From positions 9,485,001-9,549,000 of the forward strand of contig JAGTTD010000011.1 of the NCBI GenBank assembly GCA_018398585.1: a stretch of 64,000 nt of DNA, written 5' to 3'. Positions 57,326 through 64,000 of the stretch are shown here, in pieces. Numbering within the stretch: position 1 is the stretch's first letter; every line of letters starts with the position of its first letter. A program made the translations under genes and the position numbers. This DNA is from Simmondsia chinensis. Taxonomy: Eukaryota > Streptophyta > Magnoliopsida > Caryophyllales > Simmondsiaceae. A model generated the notes under the pieces. That model saw only the letters and a program-made list of their open reading frames with translations. It was not told the DNA's origin and searched no databases.

Positions 57326-57332
57326 AGTGAAT

Positions 57333-58139
57333 AACGTTAAGGATTTTAATAGTGTATTAATTTTGGTATTAAGTATTTTTTTTAAATAATATAAAATAAA
57401 TAATTTTTAAATCACTAAATAAAAAACATAATTTTTCAACAAACTCTATATCACATTATGAGGTATCCAATCCCTACAATGAGAGAAAATTAGACGGAGA
57501 TTTCTTCTCTGTTAAGGTGTTATTGTCCTTTTTATTGTTCTTATGCAAAGTAATGTTTTCCGTGTCAATTATTTTCAACCTAGGTAACTCAAAAATATAC
57601 TTCTAAAAGCATATGATTGTAATAAAGTCAATCACAGAGAAGCGGTGACATTACAATGCGTGTGATATACACATGGACAGGTATTAACGGCTACAAACCC
57701 TAGGGTGATCTAACATATTAAGTAGGACAGAAAAGATGATTTATAAGATCACCCATCACGTTACCATAGTTAGGAGATCAATTATTAGTTTCGAGATCTT
57801 TACTAGCCGCCTATTGTAAGGTAAAGAACAAGTTGTTTTGCAATCGATTGATATTTCTGCCGCTATAAACAACTCATTAGCAATAATGTTTACAAAGTTG
57901 TTTGTTTTATTTTTAAGAGAGTGCATTTAATTACCTTTACTATAAAAAAATAAATAGACATATTTTAGGCACAAAATTAAGACAAATAACCTGATCTAAG
58001 AATAAACTAGACAAATTTGAGAAGAAGATATCATTTCTAATATATTAAAATTGAAATGCACCAAATATTACAAAATTTTGAAATTTGAGACTGTTCTAAC
58101 TCATCTCTGATAGAGATAGGTTGGAGACAACAATGTTTT
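57333..58139. other. Unassigned sequence between the CACTA elements
   Basis: AT-rich. No coding frame or element terminus is recognised. Confidence 0.45.
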
Positions 58140-58760
58140 TAAAATTTCACAGGACCTTTAGGGCAAACACACGAAGTTAGAATACACGAGATCCTCATAT
58201 AAGCCAAGTAGGGCTCCATCCTAAAATCAACTAGCTTGAGGTGGAGTAACCTACTAGACTTATAAATTGATATTTGTACTCTCACAACTCCAATGTGGAA
58301 TTCTTATACAAGACTCACATGTGGAGTACTCAACACTCCTCCTCACATGTGAGTCTGCGACAAATGCAGCACTCGCCTTCTCCGATCCAATTGGATCCAA
58401 CATTCATTGGAGAGGCTTTCAGAGCAACAAGCTCAAATGCACTCCTCTTCACGAGGATCCGGTGCATCCAACAAAAGCTTCGGATCATCTACCAGCTTTG
58501 ATTCTGTGTTAAATTTCATTAGGCCTTTAGGCCCAATCCATGGAGTTAGAATATATGAGATCTACATATTAGCCCAAGTGGGGTACTATCATAAAACCAA
58601 TTGGCAATAGATGGAGTAACCCACTAGGCTTATAAATTGATCTCTTCACTCTCACAACTCGAATGTGGGATTCTTATACAAGACTCACATGTAGAGTACT
58701 CAGCACTCCCCTTCACATGCGAGTCTACGAAAAACGCAACACTCGCCTTCTTGCCAAGGA
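58140..58760. repeat. Tandem duplication of a ~250-bp segment at 371-bp spacing
   Basis: The segment beginning 'aaatttcacaggacctttag' (58140) recurs as 'aaatttcattaggcctttag' (58511). Both continue through 'gttagaatayaygagatc', 'ggagtaac', 'aggcttataaattgat', 'cttatacaagactcacatg' and 'cactcgccttct'. The first unit has an extra ~115-bp end. It resembles part of a common plant repeat, but I cannot assign the family. Confidence 0.75.
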
Positions 58761-58832
58761 ACCAACTATCCAAAAAGTTTAAGCTAGTGGGTAAAAGTCC
58801 AAGATTAGTTTAATACTCTAACATGCCCGATA

Positions 58833-60250
58833 TGTCTTATTTTTGTATATTTTACACCTCGTTCCCATGACATATTCGGCTATTACATGTTTGTTTTAAT
58901 GCAATTTAGATACATTTAGATTTGGAATGCATCAGAGCAAACAAGGGTTGAAAAGTGGTGAAATCAAGCATAATGTAGGCATATTTGAAGACTACAATAA
59001 GAAACCAGACAATTTGTGTAAAAGAAGGACCCAACGGGTCGTAATTAGGTAACCCAAATAGATGTTGTAAGGTTTCGGGAAGTAATCGACCAATTGGCAC
59101 GAAGAGCCTATCGATCGACATGCAACAGTAGCTTACTATTAACTGCCGATTGATCTGCCAATAGTGCTGATCAATTGGCAGCCTATGGTTGGACTGCCAA
59201 TTGATCGACCAATGTCAATAACGCTATTGAGGAAGGCCGATTGATTGGCCAACAGTGCCAATCAATCAGCAAGATACCCGCAGCGGATCCTAGGTCATGT
59301 TGCATGTGTAAATATAGGGGGGATTCCTTTTTGGGGATCTTTTGCCTCTTCTCCTCTCATTCTTGATGCCACTACAAGATCCAAGGGTTCTCCAAAGCCG
59401 AAGCACAGGGGGTTGGGGTGCTGGGGAATCAAAGCATGGATCAACGTCTACGTCAATTGAGGGAGTCTTCATCTTTGAGTTTTTTCATTGTTATTTTTGT
59501 TAGATTAATGATGTTTAAAACACCCATGGAGGAGTAGGCATTTAGTTTTAGGATGAAGGATGGGTAGAAGTCCATATCCCAGATTTATCTTGTACTTTTG
59601 ACAATGATTGAGTTATGTTATTTTTCTCACTCTTGTGGGGAATGATTCATGTTAATTGGTTTTCCTTGGATGTGCTTGTAGCCTTGTTAATATTTCTGAT
59701 TAAATTGCATTTTGTTTACGAGCTTGTAGCCTAAACCATAACATAATAGGTTTTCACGCGTCGTCAGTATTGAGGTTGTACCCAACCTTGAACACAATCT
59801 TTTGTACAAATTAATATTGAATTAGGAGCGAGAAAGAAATTAAATAGTACTAATGAGATAGCCTATGCTACACTTAAGGTGATAAGATAGGTTATGCCTA
59901 GACTAAGTCATTACCATAAACCCTAATTTAAATGTTAACCCAGACTTAGTGCTTATGGCCAAAGTCTCCTAAATCATTGTCATAAATAAATATGGATTCG
60001 AGTAGAGCTACTCTGAATTCATTCCCTGAACTACTTTCAATTGAATTGATATACTTTGTATTAACTTTACTACTGTCTTTCATTGATTGTTCAACCAACC
60101 AACCAAAAACCGAAAACTGAATCATTCTTTAATAACTAAATCAACTTTATATCAATTCCTTGAGGATACAACACCTGTATACCCGATTAAGTTATGACGA
60201 TCTCATATGCTTGCGAGTAGCAATTTTAAAATATCTTTAAAACTCGATCA
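58833..60250 (+). repeat. LTR of the Tat-like family (copy C)
   Basis: It starts TGTCTTATTTTTGTATATT and ends CTCGATCA. It is the reverse-oriented homologue of copy A (637-2026), including 'gaaggatgggtag', 'gggtatacaggtgt' (inverse) and the 'cttaagt' block. A TATA-like 'gtaaatatagg' lies near 59309. No PBS follows, so it is probably a solo LTR. U3 holds several imperfect copies of a 'gccgattgatcggccaatag'-type motif (59080-59280). Confidence 0.6.
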
Positions 60251-60339
60251 ATGTCCCCTCAAGCAAATGCCCATTTGTCTTCAAGCATAAATATTGCAAA
60301 TGCCTACCTTGTGCTTAAATCACTACAAAAAAATAGTCG

Positions 60340-60735
60340 ATTTCCGATGGCGACATCGGTAGGAAACTGGGAAAAATCGGTGGGAAACGTGCACTTCCAA
60401 CCGAATTTCCGACCAAATATTTACGTCGGAAATATGTTGGTTGGAAACCTATTTTCGACGACTTCCAAAATTCGGTTGGAAATTTTCAACCGACTTTCTG
60501 ACTGAGTGTTTTAGTCAGAAATTTCAAACCGGGTATTCCGACTAAAGTTTCAATCGAAAATTTCCAACCGACTAAGAGTTTCAGCCGGAAACTTTCAACC
60601 AACTTATTAGTTTAAGATTTCCAACGGAGGTACTCTTTGCAAACTACCGACCGAATTATCTGTCGAAGATTACCGACCAATATTCTTCGTCGGCAACTAC
60701 CGATTGAAATTTGGTCGGAAACTTGGCCGGCAAAA
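60340..60735. repeat. CACTA 2, 3' subterminal motif array
   Basis: Repeated TTTCCGACCGA/GTCGGAAA motifs, homologous in reverse to 56935-57325. A ~20-bp stretch just inside the terminus, containing 'gatttccgatggcg', is absent from element 1. Confidence 0.85.
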
Positions 60736-60972
60736 TAGATAATCAGCCGAACATTTTTAAATTTTTTTTTAAATACATGTTTAGTAGAAAAATATGTTTA
60801 ATCCTATTATAAATTAATTTTCTTGCATGTATACGATACTGATCATACCAAAAACATAACATATACAATACTACTAATACCAAAAACATAACATAAGTTT
60901 CAGTTACCAAAAACATCACAATATAATTTAAGTTTACAACTAAAAAGTTAAATAAAACAAGTATCAAATTTA

Positions 60973-62759
60973 CTACACATCATCATCATCTCCATCTCCA
61001 TCTCTACCTTCACCTTCATCATCATCATCGTCATCATCATCATCATCATCACTATCAAAAATTTGTTGGACTAAAGGATCAACATTCAATTTCATGAACA
61101 ATTGTTCCATCATTTGATTTTATTGCTCCTTGAGTCGTTGAAATTTTCTCTTTAATTCCATTTCAGATTTCTTTCTATCACGTCTTTCTGCTTCCAATAT
61201 AAGTTTCATTTCCTCCTTGTCACAATGTTCTTGTTCCATCCGAGCATTCAATTCATTATACTCTGGTGTCTCTACCCAGGAAGTAGACCTCTGCTTTGAC
61301 AACTGACTGGAGGAAGAGGAGCATTTGTATAATATTGCTTCCATTCCAAGTCCATATGTTTGCCCCTTCTTTGTCAGGCCAACAGCTTCGTTCCATATCT
61401 TTATATGTGATAAAGGACATTATTGTCCTGAATCTTGGCCATCCCCGGAACCATCAATCTATAACGCTCATGTGATCAATTGTGACAATTAGTCTAAAAC
61501 TAATTACAATTGTTTAACTTGTCTGCTCAAAAAAAATTGTTTAACTTGAAATACATAAATCAATAATTTAACCCTTACATAAGCAACAAAAGATCTTTTG
61601 TCCACCCAACTTTTATCCTTCTTGTTTTGATGGGTGAATGCAAACAGCTCACCAAAAGTAGGTACCTTGGCAATCTTTTCTATCTATATTTACAAATATA
61701 TAGAAGATTATTATTTGCAAGTAAGGCATATTCCAAGAGATAATTATAAAATTTATATTACCAGTCGCCTTCTGTGCTCTTCCGATGGGATTGAACCACA
61801 AGTGTGAAGCGATGTGCCAATGGCACCAACATCTGAATCACGATTTTTCTTATTTCGCTCACTTTTTTTCCTTAAAGGCTGCACTATTCCAGTACTTCCA
61901 TAGGTCATTCCACACTTCTTGACTTAACTAGTGTGGCCGCTTATTGGGTTTTTTCTCTGACCCATGAAAACGTGTCTTTCAGGCTTTTTCCATCTCGTTT
62001 CTCAAAATTTTCCCTCATTGTCCTCTCATTCTCTGCGTGCCACCAGTACTTCTTCTACAAAATTTTAAAAAAAAATGTAAGCACAAATCAAAGTACAAAA
62101 ATAATAGTTAAATTCAAAATACTTGCCTTAAACTCGCCAAACCATAACTCTACCACCTCTTTTGGTACCTTCATCCATGATTCGTAAGGTCCAACAAATT
62201 TGCTTTTGATGATATCAGTAATGCTACGAACAACCGTTGGATGATCCGAAAAAAACCTAATTCAAAACATTAATATATTAATTAGCATGCACTAAATTAT
62301 CAAAATTATTTATAAATAATAATATAAATATTACAATACTTACCCATCTCCTTCGGACTCTACATAAGCCTTGGTCAAAGCATATGCGTGCGAGGTCCCA
62401 TGACTTATAATCCACTCATGCCCTGTGGGTTGGGTGGGCCGTGATGGTGTGGGGTGAACATGTGGTGATGGCGTATGATAGATGGGCAGTGATGGTGTAG
62501 GATGAACGTGTGGTGATGGCGTATGATAGATGGGCGGTGATGGTCTATGGTGTATGGGTGGTGATGGTTTAGGGTGAGCATGAGGGGATGACCTATGGAA
62601 GATGGGTTGTTCTTGTGTAGGAGGGACCATAGAATAAGGATATGAACATGAACCGACCGAATAGGAAGGTGAATCACTATTACCTTCTACTGTACTAGAA
62701 GAAGAGCGCCTTTTTTTCTAGCGCCCCCTACTAGCAGATTTAGCACCTGTTCTTGACAT
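60973..62759 (-). pseudogene. TNPA-like gene of CACTA 2 (Transposase_24), with stops
   Basis: ATG at 62759 gives MSRTGAKSASRGR, then an in-frame TAG inside a basic KKRRSSSS stretch. Exon 1 is Pro/His-rich (PPIHHRPSPP repeats) and ends at a GTAAGT donor near 62343. Later exons encode RFFSDHPTVVRSITDIIKSK and GPYESWMKVPKEVVELWFGE (62100-62255), KKYWWHAENERTMRENFEKR (61950-62060), SLHTCGSIPSEEHRRRL (61765-61815), KIAKVPTFGELFAFTHQNKK (61620-61690) and EAILYKCSSSSSQLSKQRST with a coiled coil (61120-61344), ending in an Asp-rich tail. This is the plant Transposase_24 family, whose product binds subterminal motifs. At least four in-frame stops or frame breaks make it a pseudogene. Confidence 0.85.
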
Positions 62760-63078
62760 CTTTTAATAGATACAATACATTTAGATAACAACGGCAAACA
62801 ATTAACAACCACATAAAAAGATTTAGGACAAAAGGGACTATATTTACAACAAGTAAAAAATATACCTAAAAATATACATATAATATCATAACGTATTTCA
62901 ACATCATACTTCCACCCCTAGTTCCCTAACATCAATATACGGACAATGACCATAATAGAGTATGACATGACAGCTCAACATTAAAATTTCAAACCAAAAT
63001 GCACAATGTTACGCCAGGTTCACATAGCCAAATTAAATACAATCAACGTGGAAAACAAGATAAAATTAATATGTTATA

Positions 63079-63843
63079 TTAGTCATCTTTGTCCTCATAA
63101 TCATTTTCTTCGCATTGTCCATCATTTTTTGATTCATCCTCATCATTAAAATCCATCTCCTCCTCCACCTCCTCCTCCTCCTCCTCCTCTTCCTCAATCG
63201 TTTGTTGACTAGTTGGAAGGATGTCAAAGTCAACTTCTTCACAATTTCCTGCATCTCCACCTAAAGGTTCTATAGCAACATCATTAATTACAGTATTAAT
63301 AGTAGACATGTTCTCTTCTTGATAAGCAACATCCAATGTGTATCGGTTATCCACCCTAGCCCTCGGTTTGGTATTTATAATGACCCACCAATCTGCTTTG
63401 CCCCTTGTGTTTTTAGGGTCAGGCATGTAGTAAACTTGAGTTACAGCATCTGCAAAAATAAATGGATCGTATTTTTCATAGCGTCTGTTATGACGAATCT
63501 CTATAATATCATAATATTTATGCACTTTCATCTCACGGTTCAAGGTTGGATCAAACCTATGACAGCTAAACAACACACACTTTTTAATTGGTTCCCTCGG
63601 ATATTCTATTTCAACCACATCTTTGAGGATGCCATAGTATTCATTTTCCATCTCACCTTCCCCAATCCCTCTAGCACACACTCCACTATTTATGGTTCTC
63701 TTTCCTTCACTTCTCTCATATGTGTGAAATCTATATCCATTTACAATGTAAATGGGCCATGTTTTCACAACGTTCAAAGGACCCATCACTATCTGACACA
63801 AGTATTCATGATGTTCCATGTTGGTTAGTTGAAACTTGCGCAC
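63079..63843 (-). CDS. TNP2 transposase C-terminal exon (DUF4216 region) of CACTA 2
   Basis: This open exon of 255 codons has no ATG of its own; it starts VRKFQLTNMEHHEYLCQIVM at a splice acceptor. It contains the DUF4216 block: ENEYYGILKDVVEIEYPREP, then KCVLFSCHRFDP and ADAVTQVYYMPDPKNTRGKA. It ends in a strongly acidic tail with nine consecutive Glu and a TAA. TNP2 is the catalytic transposase of CACTA elements; the DDE core would lie upstream, outside the window. No stop interrupts the visible part, so it is the least decayed transposon gene here. Confidence 0.85.
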   Translation of the reverse strand: MRKFQLTNMEHHEYLCQIVMGPLNVVKTWPIYIVNGYRFHTYERSEGKRTINSGVCARGIGEGEMENEYYGILKDVVEIEYPREPIKKCVLFSCHRFDPTLNREMKVHKYYDIIEIRHNRRYEKYDPFIFADAVTQVYYMPDPKNTRGKADWWVIINTKPRARVDNRYTLDVAYQEENMSTINTVINDVAIEPLGGDAGNCEEVDFDILPTSQQTIEEEEEEEEEVEEEMDFNDEDESKNDGQCEENDYEDKDD

Positions 63844-63929
63844 CTATCCATAGCATGAAAAGTATATTGATTACTATAATATAAAAGTTACATTAGTTAA
63901 ATTATTATACATTTTGCTTAAACACTCAC
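63844..63929 (-). other. Intron of the TNP2 gene (86 bp)
   Basis: On the minus strand the donor is AATAAT/GTGAGTGT and the acceptor is ATGGATAG/GTGCGC. Removing it joins WFKNN in phase to VRKFQ. Confidence 0.75.
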
Positions 63930-64000
63930 ATTATTTTTGAACCATGATGCAAACTCCTTCTCAATCCTAGCATCAACCTCCTCATCACAAATATATTGGT
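63930..64000 (-). CDS. TNP2 transposase, upstream exon (cut by window edge)
   Basis: The minus strand reads QYICDEEVDARIEKEFASWF and KNN up to the splice donor. The IEKEFASWFKNN pattern is typical of the region between DUF4218 and DUF4216 in TNP2 proteins. It continues beyond the window. Confidence 0.8.

Larger units (their letters stand above)
51855..57329 (+). mobile_element. CACTA (En/Spm) element 1, internally deleted
   Basis: The left end CACGACAAGAAAAAC is one substitution from a canonical CACTACAAGAAA end. The right end is the inverse of CACTACAAAAAAATAGGTCG. A perfect 3-bp duplication aat flanks the element (51852-51854 and 57330-57332). Subterminal regions are dense in TTTCCGACCGA-type motifs. 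The right part keeps a 3' exon of a TNPA-like gene on the plus strand; no TNP2 gene is present. The interior contains a Tat-like LTR segment and a 251-bp tandem array. The right end is closely related to that of CACTA element 2. Confidence 0.85.
60321..64000 (-). mobile_element. CACTA (En/Spm) element 2, continuing past the right edge
   Basis: The 3' terminus CACTACAAAAAAATAGTCGA is at 60321, preceded by aat. From here leftmost to rightmost come a subterminal motif array (60340-60735), a multi-exon TNPA-like gene (60973-62759) and the C-terminal part of TNP2 (63079 onward), all on the minus strand. This is the expected order of En/Spm elements. The 5' terminus is outside the window. Confidence 0.9.

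Noticed and set aside
62405..62677. His-rich minus-strand frame
   Set aside because: It is another frame of the Pro/His-rich exon 1 of the TNPA-like gene.
63319..63828. 169-codon plus-strand frame
   Set aside because: It lies antisense to the TNP2 exon with its DUF4216 block, which explains the open stretch.

Overview
This is a gene-poor, repeat-saturated stretch of a flowering-plant nuclear genome. The evidence is the set of plant-specific mobile elements: Ty1-copia and Ty3-gypsy elements (Athila-type with its hallmark primer-binding site, a Tat-like family, and a chromodomain-bearing chromovirus), RTE- and L1-type LINEs, En/Spm (CACTA) transposons with Transposase_24 and DUF4216 proteins, and hAT- and Mutator-like MITEs. 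The composition looks dicot or non-grass. I cannot name the species. I found no intact host protein-coding gene.

Layout. 1-2026: one end of a Tat-like LTR element (minus). 2469-2845: MITE. 3653-10447: nearly full-length but decayed Ty1-copia element (minus), with an RTE-LINE 3' tail inserted in its 5' LTR. 12146-12376: a SINE with a 5S rRNA-derived head and an RTE-LINE-like tail, flanked by a perfect 14-bp target duplication. 13461-14430: hAT-like element. 14444-21537: Athila-type element without pol, carrying a triplicated tRNA-like SINE head and, in its right LTR, a 5'-truncated RTE LINE. 21543-28860: L1 LINE split by a 5.9-kb coding-free LTR element (LARD, 22046-27953) built of four tandem arrays. 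The L1 also carries an inverted duplication. 28876-31950: MITE, hAT MITE and a second RTE LINE.

31953-43509 is the most deeply nested part. Two LTRs of 1.6-1.8 kb stand head to head. One is split by a pol-deleted gypsy element (32952-41108), which is itself split by a non-autonomous LTR element (34223-39512). That innermost element has no gag-pol but carries an open frame with a region resembling an RRM of plant polypyrimidine-tract-binding (PTB) proteins. 43510-45510: hAT-like element split by an Athila solo LTR. 45606-51042: complete but inactivated Ty3-gypsy chromovirus with a perfect 5-bp target duplication. 51855-57329 and 60321-64000: two related CACTA elements pointing tail to tail. 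The second enters from the right edge and carries a decayed TNPA-type gene and the C-terminus of a TNP2 transposase.

The elements relate to each other in three ways. The RTE LINEs share their 3' end with the 5S SINE, the expected relation of a SINE to its LINE partner. The LTR termini, PBS and PPT of the PTB-like element resemble those of the chromovirus, which could supply its proteins in trans. The CACTA pair shares terminal and subterminal motifs and a 3' exon. Most frames carry stops or frameshifts, many of them explicable by C-to-T or G-to-A transitions, as expected of old methylated repeats. All assignments come from reading the sequence. No alignments or database searches were run.
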